Translations under genes and position numbers: made by a program | Shown: positions 16,474-24,253 of the stretch, piece by piece | Position numbering within the stretch: position 1 is the stretch's first letter | Layout: each line of letters opens with the position of its first letter | Notes under the pieces: model-generated | What the model was told of the DNA's origin: nothing | Seen by the model: only the letters and a program-made list of their open reading frames with translations | Database searches by the model: none | NCBI GenBank assembly: GCA_964511535.1 | Contig: CAZEFW010000062.1 | Coordinates: 1 to 46,535, forward strand | Origin: CAZCFB01 sp964511535 | Lineage (GTDB): Bacteria; Myxococcota_A; Polyangia; GCA-2747355; CAZCFB01 | Direction: 5' to 3' | DNA length: 46,535 nucleotides

Positions 16474-17000
16474 GCGACAAGAAAGAGATAAACGAGCTTC
16501 CCTGGCCCGACGACGAGCCGCCGCCCTCTGCCGAGGAGCTGGCCCAGGCCGCCCGGCTGGCCGAAGACCTGGAGCAGGCGCTGGACACGGGCGCGCCCGC
16601 CGCGGAGATGTCGGAGGAGCTGGCAGCCGCGGTGATGCTGCGGGCCGCCGAGGGCCAGGAGCAGGGGCTGGGTTCGGACAGGGCGCGCGAGCTGGTGAGC
16701 GCGTCGTTGGAGCAGGCGCCTGCGCGACGGCGGCGCGCGCTGCGGGCCGCGCCGGTTTTGGCGGTGGCCGCGGCCGCGCTCCTGGCCCTCGGTGCGCTGC
16801 TGGCGATCCCCGCCATGAAGCAGATGGACGCGCCGAGGCGGAATCCGGCCCCGGAGACGCTGTCCCGCTCGAGCGATGCCCTGATGGCCCGGCCCTTTGC
16901 CCGGCGCGAGGCCGCGTCCTCGCGGCTGGACCGGGTCTTCGCCGACCGCATGCGCGGGTACCGCAAGGTGGTGCTGGCGTCCCGGGGAGGTCAACCATGA
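16470..17000 (+). CDS. Single-pass membrane protein, likely anti-sigma factor
   Basis: This encodes 176 residues with an acidic N-terminal cytoplasmic domain (about 1-85), a basic RRRR stop-transfer flank, one membrane helix (about 94-114) and a short Arg-rich outer part. Its position, overlapped by four bases at both ends between the sigma factor and a lipoprotein, is that of an anti-sigma factor. The sequence contains no Cys and no His at all, so it cannot be a zinc-binding (ZAS) anti-sigma. It would hold the sigma factor through another helical domain (EELAAAVMLRAAEGQ). The function is inferred from context. Confidence 0.7.
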   Translation: MSDKKEINELPWPDDEPPPSAEELAQAARLAEDLEQALDTGAPAAEMSEELAAAVMLRAAEGQEQGLGSDRARELVSASLEQAPARRRRALRAAPVLAVAAAALLALGALLAIPAMKQMDAPRRNPAPETLSRSSDALMARPFARREAASSRLDRVFADRMRGYRKVVLASRGGQP

Positions 17001-17557
17001 AGCGACTCGCCATCATGACCCTGTGCGCCTTGCTCGCGACCGCGAGCGGCTGCGCAAAACGGGAGGCCGCCTGCTGCCCCTGCGAGCCCGGCGCGCAGCA
17101 GCTCGATCAGGCGCTGATGCTGCTGCTCTCCACGGCCCGCTCTCTGCACCACCAGGCCGACTTGCTGGAGCGGCAGGGCGAGGCAGCGCAGGCCGAGGCC
17201 ACGGTGCGCAAGATCCTGGCGCTGGAGTGGAAGGGCGACTGGCCCGAGGCCGAAGAGGCGCGGCTGGACGCCCTGGCCCGGGTGGCGTTGATGCGCCTCG
17301 AGGCGAGAGACCTGGCCGGCGCGCTGAAGGAGGCGGACCGGGGGATCGAGGGCGCTGCGCGGGAGTCGTTTTACCTGTCCAACCTGCACGCCGTGCGCGG
17401 CGAGGTGCTCGAGTCCAGGGTAAAGGCGCTGGACGAGGAGGGTAAGAAGGATGAGGCGAAGGCCGCAGCGCGACAGGCGATGGCCGCGTTCGAGGCATCC
17501 ATCGCCATCAACAAGCGGCTGCAGGCGCGGCTGGGACAGACGGAGGCGAAACCATGA
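16997..17557 (+). CDS. Lipoprotein with helical (TPR-like) mature domain
   Basis: This encodes 186 residues. The signal ends with the lipobox TASGC (Cys19), and the next residues CAKREAACCPCEPG are unusually Cys-rich. The remainder is almost wholly alpha-helical, with repeated Ala/Leu/Glu heptads (HHQADLLERQGEAAQAEATV, EEARLDALARVALMRLEARD, DEAKAAARQAMAAFEASIAI) that resemble tetratricopeptide-type helix pairs. It may be the periplasmic sensor or a partner of the anti-sigma-like protein. It overlaps the genes on both sides by ATGA, the third of four coupled genes. Confidence 0.75.
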   Translation: MKRLAIMTLCALLATASGCAKREAACCPCEPGAQQLDQALMLLLSTARSLHHQADLLERQGEAAQAEATVRKILALEWKGDWPEAEEARLDALARVALMRLEARDLAGALKEADRGIEGAARESFYLSNLHAVRGEVLESRVKALDEEGKKDEAKAAARQAMAAFEASIAINKRLQARLGQTEAKP

Positions 17558-18093
17558 ACATCCGCCATTGGCTCCCCCTGGTGCTGCTGCTCACCGCCTG
17601 CGCTGCCCCTCGCACGAAGGCGCCGGCCACGGCCGCGCGAGAGGCGGCTCCGCCCTCCTCACCCGACGAGGCCCGCCGCGAGCTTGACCGGCTGGCCGCG
17701 GACATCCAGCGCCACCGGGCCGCCCTGGGCTTGCCCACGTCGGCCGCGCCGGCGGGCGGCAGCACCGCCGCCGAGCTGGACGGCCGCGCCGAGACCGCCG
17801 CGGCCCCGCCGCCAGCCGAGCCCGCGGCGTCTCCTGCGCCCATGGCCGACGAGGGGGCGAGCGACTCGGAGCAGGTCCTGGAGACGCGGCCGGGAAGCAC
17901 TGGGGGCGCCCGACGCCCGCGCTGCAGCTCACCCTGCAAGTTGAGCCAGGCCATCTGCCGCGCTGCGGCGCGCATCTGCGACCTGGCCGATTACCTGGGC
18001 GACCCGGGCGCGGCCGCGCGGTGCTCGCGGGCGCGCGCGGATTGCGACGAGGCGCGCAAGAAGAGCGGCTGGTGCCCGGCGGGGTGTAGGTAG
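17554..18093 (+). CDS. Lipoprotein with Cys-rich C-terminal domain
   Basis: This encodes 179 residues. The lipobox is LTAC (Cys16). A Pro/Ala-rich, probably unstructured middle (about 25-115) leads to a compact C-terminal module with eight Cys (RCSSPCKLSQAICRAAARIC ... ARCSRARADCDEARKKSGWC ... GCR), probably disulfide-bonded in the periplasm. Similar Cys-spaced helices occur in Myxococcota lipoproteins, but I cannot name the family. It is the last gene of the sigma operon and ends before a hairpin at 18107-18125. Confidence 0.75.
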   Translation: MNIRHWLPLVLLLTACAAPRTKAPATAAREAAPPSSPDEARRELDRLAADIQRHRAALGLPTSAAPAGGSTAAELDGRAETAAAPPPAEPAASPAPMADEGASDSEQVLETRPGSTGGARRPRCSSPCKLSQAICRAAARICDLADYLGDPGAAARCSRARADCDEARKKSGWCPAGCR

Positions 18094-18106
18094 GGCGGCG
18101 GTAGGG

Positions 18107-18125
18107 CGGCGGCCTGCGGCCGCCG
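18107..18125. terminator. GC-rich hairpin between convergent genes
   Basis: CGGCGGCC and GGCCGCCG form a perfect 8-bp stem with a TGC loop, 14 bases after the stop of the sigma operon and upstream of the end of the convergent methyltransferase-like gene. No T tract follows, so it would be at most a weak or Rho-assisted terminator. Confidence 0.35.
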
Positions 18126-18170
18126 AATGCCAGAATGCCAGAATGCCAGAATGCCAGAATGCCAGAATGA
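18125..18170. repeat. GAATGCCA 8-bp tandem repeat
   Basis: Five perfect head-to-tail copies of GAATGCCA plus a partial sixth fill the space between two convergent genes. It is a simple microsatellite outside coding sequence and probably hypervariable. Confidence 0.9.
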
Positions 18171-18191
18171 TGGTGTAGGCGAGGCCCTGGG

Positions 18192-18980
18192 TCAGGTCCG
18201 GGGTACGCCCCAGAAGTAGTAGGCCCTGCCGCCAAACGGGTACGGGACCTCGCCATGGTTCCAGCGGTAGTCGTTGGCGCCGGCCTGGCGGGCCAGGGTG
18301 CGGAGCTCGTCCGGGCTGTGGATTCGGGCCACGCTCAGGGAGAGATCCCACATGCCGAGCAGCGGCACCACGGGGAGCAGGTAGGTCAGCAGCGCCTTCT
18401 GCAGCCGACGGCGCCGGCAGAGCAGCGGGTTGGCCAGCATGGCCGCCGCGCCGCTGGGCAGGATCGGCAATCCCCTGACGGGCCGGCGCGGGAACGCCTC
18501 GAGCACGAAGATGCCGGCGCGGGCGCGGGCGCAGTCAGCGAGCACCGCCTCCACGGCAGCCGGGGGGAAATGGTGCAGGCAGTTGATGTAGGTGCGCGCC
18601 GGCCGCCACAGCTCCCGGGGCACCTGCGTGGCGTCCACCGGCGCGGCTGAGAAGCCGACCCCCTCCGGGTAGCGCGCGGCCACACGCTCCATGGCCGCGA
18701 TATTGGGGAACAGGTCGGTGAGCAGGACGTCGGGGCGCGCCCTGCCCGCCTCCACCGCGGCGTCCACCAGGATGGTGATCGGGTCCCCCGCGCCCGAGGC
18801 GCAGTCGAGGATGGCGTCCGCGTCGCACGCATCCAGGAAGCGGCAGAACTCGGGGGCCACGCCGTGGAAGTACCTGCCCCAACGCAGGGCCAGGGCCAGC
18901 ACCTCGGTGATGGAGTCCCGCAGCGCGGCGGGCATGCCCGGCACGTCGGTGGTCTCGATGAGCTGGCGGCGCCTAATCAT
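18192..18980 (-). CDS. Class I SAM-dependent methyltransferase-like protein
   Basis: This encodes 262 residues from the ATG at 18980 (MIRRRQLIETTDVPGMP), which overlaps the end of pssA by eight bases; longer frames upstream lie inside pssA. Motif I of the Rossmann methyltransferases reads AILDCASGAGDPITILV (about residues 56-72), followed by PDVLLTDLFPN as the acidic second strand and INCLHHFPPAAVEAVLADC as the motif IV region. The C-terminal half has a hydrophobic stretch (LLTYLLPVVPLLGMW) that may bind membrane. Coupling to phosphatidylserine synthase suggests a lipid or lipid-precursor substrate, but this is only inference. Confidence 0.7.
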   Translation of the reverse strand: MIRRRQLIETTDVPGMPAALRDSITEVLALALRWGRYFHGVAPEFCRFLDACDADAILDCASGAGDPITILVDAAVEAGRARPDVLLTDLFPNIAAMERVAARYPEGVGFSAAPVDATQVPRELWRPARTYINCLHHFPPAAVEAVLADCARARAGIFVLEAFPRRPVRGLPILPSGAAAMLANPLLCRRRRLQKALLTYLLPVVPLLGMWDLSLSVARIHSPDELRTLARQAGANDYRWNHGEVPYPFGGRAYYFWGVPRT

Positions 18981-19833
18981 CCGCGGGTTCGTTGGCGCCA
19001 AGCTCCTCGAGCACATCTTGCTCGTCGTCCATCTCATCCTCGTCTTCCGGGTCCAGGGGCTGGCCGGCGGCCAGCTTGGCCTCACGCCGCTTGCGCCGCG
19101 CCTCGCGGGCGTAGAGCATCACCTCCTCGGTGAGCCCGAGGGCGACGTAGGCGCCGGAGATGAAGATGAAGATGAAGCTGGCCCGCAGCCGGAGGGTGAT
19201 GAGCATGCAGATCAACACCACCAGGAACGCCACGGCCAGGGTCTTGCGGGTCAGGCGCACGTCCTTGAAGGAGCGGAAGCGCACCCGGCTGACCATCAGG
19301 TAGCTCAGCACCAGCATCAGCACGGCGATGGCGCCCTGGGCCAGCGCCTCGTCGGCGCCGCCCACCTTGAAGTGCACGATGACCAGCGACACGAGCACGC
19401 CGGTTGAGGCGGGGATCGGCAGCCCGAGCATGTACTTGCCCGGCTTGCCCAGGTCGGTCTTGCTGGTGAGCACGTTGAAGCGCGCCAGGCGGATGGCGCC
19501 CGCGGCCACGTAGACGAAGGCGATGAACACGCCGTACATGCCGAAGCTGCTCAGCCCCCACTTGTAGACCATCAGCGCCGGCGCGGTGCCGAAGGTGATC
19601 AGGTCCGCCAGGGAGTCGAGCTGAACCCCGAGCTCGCTCTGGGTCTTGGTCAGCCGCGCCACGCGGCCGTCGAAGGTGTCGAAGAAGAAGCCGAACACGA
19701 TGGCCAGCGCGGCCTGGTACAGCTGCTCGATGTGGGCATCGCCAGAGCAGAGGGTCAGCGCGAAGAAGCCGCAGAACACCGACGAGAGGGTGAACAGGTT
19801 TGGCAGGATGAAGAACGTCTTGCGCAGATCCAT
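18973..19833 (-). CDS. pssA: CDP-diacylglycerol-serine O-phosphatidyltransferase
   Basis: This encodes 286 residues. The CDP-alcohol phosphotransferase motif is complete: D52-x2-D55-G56-x2-A59-R60-x8-G69-x3-D73-x3-D77 (FDTFDGRVAR ... GVQLDSLAD). The N-terminus FFILPNLFTLSSVFCGFFAL and the later membrane helices match type II PssA enzymes, which condense CDP-diacylglycerol with serine to phosphatidylserine, the precursor of phosphatidylethanolamine. A charged acidic tail (DEDEMDDEQDVLEELG) extends beyond the usual enzyme. No psd (decarboxylase) gene lies next to it; instead it overlaps a methyltransferase-like gene downstream. Confidence 0.92.
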   Translation of the reverse strand: MDLRKTFFILPNLFTLSSVFCGFFALTLCSGDAHIEQLYQAALAIVFGFFFDTFDGRVARLTKTQSELGVQLDSLADLITFGTAPALMVYKWGLSSFGMYGVFIAFVYVAAGAIRLARFNVLTSKTDLGKPGKYMLGLPIPASTGVLVSLVIVHFKVGGADEALAQGAIAVLMLVLSYLMVSRVRFRSFKDVRLTRKTLAVAFLVVLICMLITLRLRASFIFIFISGAYVALGLTEEVMLYAREARRKRREAKLAAGQPLDPEDEDEMDDEQDVLEELGANEPADD

Positions 19834-19883
19834 GGGGGAGTAGCTCTGACCGGATTAAAGCACAGGCGCGCGCCGGGCGCCGA

Positions 19884-20306
19884 TTATTTCCGCCGCCGCC
19901 AGCGCACCACCAGCGCCACCATCAACCCCAGCGCCACAGCGCAGCCGAGGCGCAGCAGCAGCACCTGCCACATACCGTACAGCTCCCCGGCCTGGTGCAG
20001 CAGCGACGCCATGATCAGGTCGAACAGGTAGACCGTGGCGGTGAGGCCCACGGCGATCCCGGCCGGGCTCAGGGTCACCGCGTGGGCGAGGATCACGGCG
20101 CACAGGCACAGGGCCGGCGCCTTGCTCAGGTCCAGGGCCATCATGCCCATGACCACCTGCATCCATCGCGCCGGGGAGAACCGGGCGGCCATCCCGATCA
20201 GGGCCTGGCCGAGCTGGGCCGAAAACAGGAAGGAGATGATGTAGGCGCCGAAGCCGCCGAAGAAGATGAGCGCCAGATTCCGCGCTCCCGCGCGCAATTT
20301 ACCCAC
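19884..20306 (-). CDS. Small polytopic membrane protein, unknown
   Basis: This encodes 140 residues from the GTG at 20306, preceded by GAGGAG at a good distance. That start overlaps the end of truA by eight bases, the usual style in this operon; a longer frame inside truA is not credible. About four hydrophobic segments are seen (ALIFFGGFGAYIISFLFSA, LCLCAVILAHAVTLSPAGIA, GLTATVYLFDLIMASLL, GCAVALGLMVALVV), with a basic C-terminus RWRRRK. No family is recognised. It sits between truA and pssA. Confidence 0.7.
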   Translation of the reverse strand: MGKLRAGARNLALIFFGGFGAYIISFLFSAQLGQALIGMAARFSPARWMQVVMGMMALDLSKAPALCLCAVILAHAVTLSPAGIAVGLTATVYLFDLIMASLLHQAGELYGMWQVLLLRLGCAVALGLMVALVVRWRRRK

Positions 20307-21129
20307 CGGCGTTCTCCTCGCGCTCCTGCTCCACCACCGCCGTACGACGCGGCTCCCCCGGCGCCGGCGGGTCGCAGGTGAACACGCGCACAAGGCACAG
20401 GCCCTGGGGCGGCGCCGTTGGCCCGGACTGCCGGCGGTCGCGCCCGGCGAGCATCACGGCCACGGCGTCGGGGTCGGTGCGCCCGCGGCCGACGTCCACC
20501 AGGGTGCCCGCGATGATTCGAACCATGTTGCGCAAGAAGGCGCTGCCCTGCACGTCGATGTGCACCAGCGGGCCCTCGCGCGCCACGCTCACCCGGTACA
20601 GGGTGCGGCGGGTGTTGTCCCGGTCGCAGCGAGCCGATCGGAAGGCGTCGAAGGGGTGGGAGCCGAGCAGGTGCTCTCCCGCGCGGGCCATGGCGGCGAG
20701 GTCCAGAGGGCGGCGCACATGCCAGGTCATGGCCGAGTGCTCTGGCGCCGTGGGCCGCCGGTTGAGCACGGAGTAGCGGTAGTGCTTGCCGCGGTTGTGG
20801 CGCCGGGCGTCGAAGGCCAGCGACACCTCCCGGGCCTGCTGGATGCCGATGTCCCGGGGCAGCAGGGTGTTCAGCCCGCGCAGGAACCCGCGCAGGGGCA
20901 CGGCGCTGGTGGTGCGGAAGTTGGCCACCTGCCCCAGGGCGTGCACGCCCGCGTCGGTGCGCCCCGCCGCGCGCAGGCGCAGGTCATGACCGGTCATCAT
21001 GATCAGCTGCTCCTGGATCGCGCCCTGCACCGTGGGGTCACGCGGCTGGATCTGCCAGCCGGAGTAGGCATCACCGCGGTAGGCCACGGTGAGCAGGATA
21101 TTGCGCGGAACGGGGGGACCCTCAGTCAC
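20299..21129 (-). CDS. truA: tRNA pseudouridine synthase A
   Basis: This encodes 276 residues from a GTG at 21129. The catalytic motif GRTDAGVHA (Asp59) is present, with the TruA signatures YRGDAYSGWQ near the N-terminus, HYRY in the middle and GSAFLRNMVRIIAGTLVDVG in the second half. The enzyme converts uridines 38-40 in the tRNA anticodon arm to pseudouridine. Its C-terminal tail of about 20 residues, rich in Pro/Arg/Glu, is longer than usual. It lies 12 bases downstream of the outer-membrane-protein gene and overlaps the next gene by eight bases. Confidence 0.95.
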   Translation of the reverse strand: MTEGPPVPRNILLTVAYRGDAYSGWQIQPRDPTVQGAIQEQLIMMTGHDLRLRAAGRTDAGVHALGQVANFRTTSAVPLRGFLRGLNTLLPRDIGIQQAREVSLAFDARRHNRGKHYRYSVLNRRPTAPEHSAMTWHVRRPLDLAAMARAGEHLLGSHPFDAFRSARCDRDNTRRTLYRVSVAREGPLVHIDVQGSAFLRNMVRIIAGTLVDVGRGRTDPDAVAVMLAGRDRRQSGPTAPPQGLCLVRVFTCDPPAPGEPRRTAVVEQEREENAGG

Positions 21130-21141
21130 TAGCCGAGGATA

Positions 21142-21933
21142 TCAGAACTCGAATGCCAACCCGCCCTGGTAGGTGGTGTCGCCGACGTTGAGCGCCGTAT
21201 CGGAGCCGAAGGTGTCGGCGCCCACGTGGGTGAACTCGAAGAACAGGTAGACATGGTTGATGCCGGTCTCCTGGTCCATGGTCTTGGCCGCCTTGGGCTC
21301 GAACACGTCCAGCAGGATGGAGATGCCCGCGTTGACCTGCCAGCCGAAGGTGCCGCCGTTGGCGTCCACCGACTCGCCGCTGGACTTGTCCTTGGCCGAC
21401 GCGGTGGAGCCGTCACCCTTGGTGATCCACCAGAAGCTGTAGTTCAGGCCGATCTTGGCGTAGGGGATGATCGGCACCGACCATTCGTCCCAGAGGAAGT
21501 CGGCGCGGTAGATCAGCAGCAGCGCCAGGGGCACCATGTTGATCTCCGTGTCGCCGGCGGTGCGGGTGGACGAGCTCGACGGGGTGCTCTCGCTGCCGTT
21601 GTCGCTCAGGGCCTTGGCCGACTTGGAGAACCAGCCCACCTCGCCGCCCACGGCCAGGGTGCCGAAGGGCCGCCAGAACTCCACGTCCAGCTCCAGCTTG
21701 AGCATCAGGCCGTTGCCACCGAACACATCGTCGTACGGGGCGTAGCCGCTGCCCTCGAGCTCCTTGTCGATGTCGGGCGAGTAGGGCCCGAGCTTGAACT
21801 CGAGCATGAACCACTGGTCCGTGGCGTAGCTGCGGTCCCTGTCTTCGTCCACATCCAGCAGCGGCTCCTGGGCCGCGGCGGGGAGGGCCCAGAGCAGGGC
21901 CGCGCAGAGGGTCATGAGGCCGAGCCGTTTCAT
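21142..21933 (-). CDS. MXAN_2562-family outer membrane beta-barrel protein
   Basis: This encodes 263 residues with a signal peptide (MKRLGLMTLCAALLWALPAAA). The mature protein shows the features I recall for the MXAN_2562 family: MLEFKLGPYSPDID near the start, LELDVEFWRPFGTLAVGGEV, PIIPYAKIGLNYSFWW, GINHVYLFFEFTHV, and the end GGLAFEF with a terminal Phe for outer-membrane insertion. Its ATG overlaps the stop of the MXAN_2561-like gene (ATGA, 21930-21933), reproducing the adjacent pair known in Myxococcus. The pair probably forms a surface complex, with the barrel holding or exporting the anchored partner; that is inferred. Confidence 0.82.
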   Translation of the reverse strand: MKRLGLMTLCAALLWALPAAAQEPLLDVDEDRDRSYATDQWFMLEFKLGPYSPDIDKELEGSGYAPYDDVFGGNGLMLKLELDVEFWRPFGTLAVGGEVGWFSKSAKALSDNGSESTPSSSSTRTAGDTEINMVPLALLLIYRADFLWDEWSVPIIPYAKIGLNYSFWWITKGDGSTASAKDKSSGESVDANGGTFGWQVNAGISILLDVFEPKAAKTMDQETGINHVYLFFEFTHVGADTFGSDTALNVGDTTYQGGLAFEF

Positions 21934-23918
21934 CGGGCCACCTCCCGGGTGCTGGCGCGCCGCCGTCGGGTGCGGCGCAGGTAGAGCAGCATGCAGGCGG
22001 CCAGCAGCAGCAGCGCCTTGTCGGCCGCGGAGGTGTACAGCACCGCGCCGGCGGTGAGGGTCACGGGCCACAGGGCGGCGCGAGCCAGGGTGCGCGCGGC
22101 GTCGTGCCCTGCCAGCCAGCGCGCCGGGCCCGGGGCGTGGCGGTAGTAGCCCTCCACGAAGGAGCGGCCAGCCTCGCTGGACATCAGCACCTCGTCGCGG
22201 AAGCCGCGCAGCACGCGCACGTGGGGGTGGTCGTAGTCGCCGTAGGCGGCGGTGGCCACGAAGCAGTACTCGCCGTCCGCCTGGCCGCCGGCGCGCTTGT
22301 AGCGCTCCCAGAAGTCCTCCTCGTTGACCGGCTTGCCCGTGCCCACCTTGGTCAGCGAGCTGGGGTTCTTCAGCTTGTCGATGGTCACCACGTAGAAGGC
22401 GTAGCTGGTGTTGTTCTTCAGCCCGGTGATGCGCACCTTGCCGGGGGAGGTGATCTTCTTGGAGCAGACATAGCGCTTGTCCAGGGAGGTGAGCCCGGAG
22501 CTGGGCACCACGGTGCCGGAGTCGGCCGAGACGCCGGCGTCGGGGGTAAGGCACTCGCCCACGCACTGGTCGGCGACCGTGGTCATGTCAGGGGTGGTGG
22601 TGCCCGAGTCGGGGGTAAGGCACTCGCCCACGCACTGGTCGGCGACCGTGGTCATGTCAGGGGTGGTGGTGCCCGAGTCGGGGGTGGCCCCCTTGATGCA
22701 GTACGACTTGGCGCCGATGGTGGTGCAGACCAGGCCGGCGTCGCAGGTGCCCGCGCCGCCGTCGCTCGCCTTACACTCGCCGCCCTCCTGGCCGGCAGGG
22801 ATCTTCACGCAGAACTTGTTGCCCGCGATGTTGGTGCACTTGAGGCCGAGGTTGCACTGGTCGTTGGGCAGGCACGGCTTGCCCTCGGTGCCGGCGCCCG
22901 CGGCAGCGTCTGGCCCGGCATCTCCAGCCAGGGGAATGGGTCCGGGCAAGAACGTCGACTGCGCCATGTCCGACATCGCGCTGTCCGACACGCCGGCGTC
23001 GGCCACGGTGCTGCCGCCGTCGGGCGAGGAGGTCCCGCACAGGTTGACCGAGACCTCGTACTCGGCCGTGGGGGCAGAGCTGAAGGCGGGGCCCACGCTG
23101 CTGCCGCTGCTGTCCAGCTCTTCGCACAGGATCTGGTAGCCCTTGAAGTTGGTGTCCTTGATGCCGCCGGTGCCGCCGTCGGTGGTCACGGTGGAAGAAG
23201 AGGTGTGGGAGCCGAAGTCCACGTCCACCAGCTGCTCGCCCGAGGTTACCCCGTTGGCCGTGGGCGCCGCGGGGGGCGTGGTGTCGATGGTGAAGGTGGA
23301 CTTGCTGATCTGGGTGTACTTGCCGGTGCCGTCGTCAGCGTAGAGGAACAGGCCGTTTTCCTGCACGTCTGCGCTGGGGCAGGAGGCGCCGCCCATGAGC
23401 TTGTAGGCGGGCACGTCGTTGATGATGGCCACGCCGGTCCAGCCGGTCTGCACCTTGCCGCTCCAGATCTTGCNNNNNNNNNNNNNNNNNNNNNNNNNNN
23501 NNNNNNNNNNNNNNNNNNNNNNNNNNNNNNNNNNNNNNNNNNNNNNNNNNNNNNNNNNNNNNNNNNNNNNNNNCTTGCCGCTCCAGATCTTGCTGCAGTA
23601 GCTGGTGTCGAACTCCTGGGTCGACGTGTTGTAACAGTTGCGCCCGCCGTAGACGATGAGCTCCGTGTTGCTGCAGGTGGCGAAGCCGCCAAACTCCAGC
23701 CGGATCATCAGCTTGGTGCCGCACTGGCAGGTGGCCTTGTTGAAGAACTCGTTGATCTCGGTTTTGTCCAGCTTGTCGCCGTTTTTGGTGTCGGTGATCT
23801 CCACCAGCTTGAACGAGGCGCTGCACTGGGCGTCCGCTTCGCCGGGGACGGCCAGCAGCGACAGTGACAAGATCAGCAATGCTATCGGTACGCGTGCGTA
23901 GAACATGGGTCTGACCAT
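21930..23918 (-). CDS. MXAN_2561-family MYXO-CTERM-type anchored protein with CFI box (contains assembly gap)
   Basis: The start is the ATG at 23918 (MVRPMFYARVPIALLILSLS), giving a signal peptide ending near GEADA. A Cys-containing N-terminal domain is followed by fibronectin-like segments, a D/G/T-rich region with Cys-rich EGF-like modules (CLPNDQCNLGLKC, CDAGLVC) and two exact 23-residue repeats. Then comes the CFI box (CFVATAAYGDYDHPHVRVLR), continuing FRDEVL...SFVEGYYRHAPGPARWL, and a C-terminal helix plus RRTRRRRAS. This matches the MXAN_2561 family as I know it. The 100-N run is in frame, but both flanks repeat KIWSGK; merging the overlap would give about 622 residues. It leads an operon with the MXAN_2562-like gene, truA and pssA. 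Confidence 0.82.
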   Translation of the reverse strand: MVRPMFYARVPIALLILSLSLLAVPGEADAQCSASFKLVEITDTKNGDKLDKTEINEFFNKATCQCGTKLMIRLEFGGFATCSNTELIVYGGRNCYNTSTQEFDTSYCSKIWSGKXXXXXXXXXXXXXXXXXXXXXXXXXXXXXXXXXXKIWSGKVQTGWTGVAIINDVPAYKLMGGASCPSADVQENGLFLYADDGTGKYTQISKSTFTIDTTPPAAPTANGVTSGEQLVDVDFGSHTSSSTVTTDGGTGGIKDTNFKGYQILCEELDSSGSSVGPAFSSAPTAEYEVSVNLCGTSSPDGGSTVADAGVSDSAMSDMAQSTFLPGPIPLAGDAGPDAAAGAGTEGKPCLPNDQCNLGLKCTNIAGNKFCVKIPAGQEGGECKASDGGAGTCDAGLVCTTIGAKSYCIKGATPDSGTTTPDMTTVADQCVGECLTPDSGTTTPDMTTVADQCVGECLTPDAGVSADSGTVVPSSGLTSLDKRYVCSKKITSPGKVRITGLKNNTSYAFYVVTIDKLKNPSSLTKVGTGKPVNEEDFWERYKRAGGQADGEYCFVATAAYGDYDHPHVRVLRGFRDEVLMSSEAGRSFVEGYYRHAPGPARWLAGHDAARTLARAALWPVTLTAGAVLYTSAADKALLLLAACMLLYLRRTRRRRASTREVAR
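22542..22679. repeat. Two exact 69-bp tandem repeats
   Basis: Two consecutive 69-bp copies encode the segment TPDSGTTTPDMTTVADQCVG plus ECL twice in the anchored protein. The DNA copies appear identical, a sign of recent duplication in the stalk-like region. Confidence 0.9.
23474..23573. other. Assembly gap of 100 N, probably a false gap
   Basis: The 20 bases before the gap (23454-23473) and the 20 bases after it (23574-23593) are identical (CTTGCCGCTCCAGATCTTGC). Collapsing the 20-bp overlap removes 120 positions, a multiple of three, and leaves a smooth reading frame across the join. Confidence 0.85.
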
Positions 23919-24009
23919 GTGCAACCTCCATGCCACGATCCATCCTGGCATGGATTGCATTTTGCTTCCTGTTTTCAGTCCGTTGCGCCAGTGTCCACCG
24001 GCCGACCCG

Positions 24010-24025
24010 ATCAACCCTGGTGCCA
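24010..24025 (-). promoter_or_regulatory. Weak sigma-54-like promoter candidate
   Basis: The minus strand reads TGGCACCAGGGTTGAT. The GG is correctly spaced from the second half, but the -12 element is TTGA rather than TTGC, so the key C is missing. It lies about 95 bases upstream of the MXAN_2561-like start codon. Confidence 0.25.
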
Positions 24026-24064
24026 AAGTGGCAGCCATTGTTATCAGAGTGGGACAATAGTGCA

Positions 24065-24114
24065 AGCGCCCCGCTTCATCGCGGCGCCTCCGAAGGAGGC
24101 GAGCACGGGGCGCT
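24065..24114. repeat. Nested inverted repeat upstream of the anchored-protein gene
   Basis: Outer arms AGCGCCCCG (24065-24073) and CGGGGCGCT (24106-24114) enclose a second perfect hairpin CGCCTCC-GAA-GGAGGCG (24085-24101). The intergenic stretch 23919-24297 holds no gene; besides this structure it contains two REP-like copies. Confidence 0.7.
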
Positions 24115-24184
24115 CCGCCGGAGGCGCGTGGAACGACCGATGCGGTCAGCTTCACGTCACGAGCCTCCGTGGGCGAGCGAGATT

Positions 24185-24227
24185 AAAATGTCAAGTGGTG
24201 GGGTCTGACCCCCCTATATGACATTTT
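24185..24227. repeat. REP-like palindromic element, copy B
   Basis: It has the same layout as copy A: AAAATGTCA, then GGGGTCTGACCCC, then TGACATTTT. It forms a direct tandem pair with copy C 69 bases away. This is the only copy not touching a stop codon. Confidence 0.85.
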
Positions 24228-24253
24228 CCTGACTGCATGTACGGCCCCAAATT

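Noticed and set aside
23919..24155. N-terminal extension of the MXAN_2561-like protein
   Set aside because: The extension is translated through a hairpin-rich intergenic region and would bury the signal peptide at residue 80.
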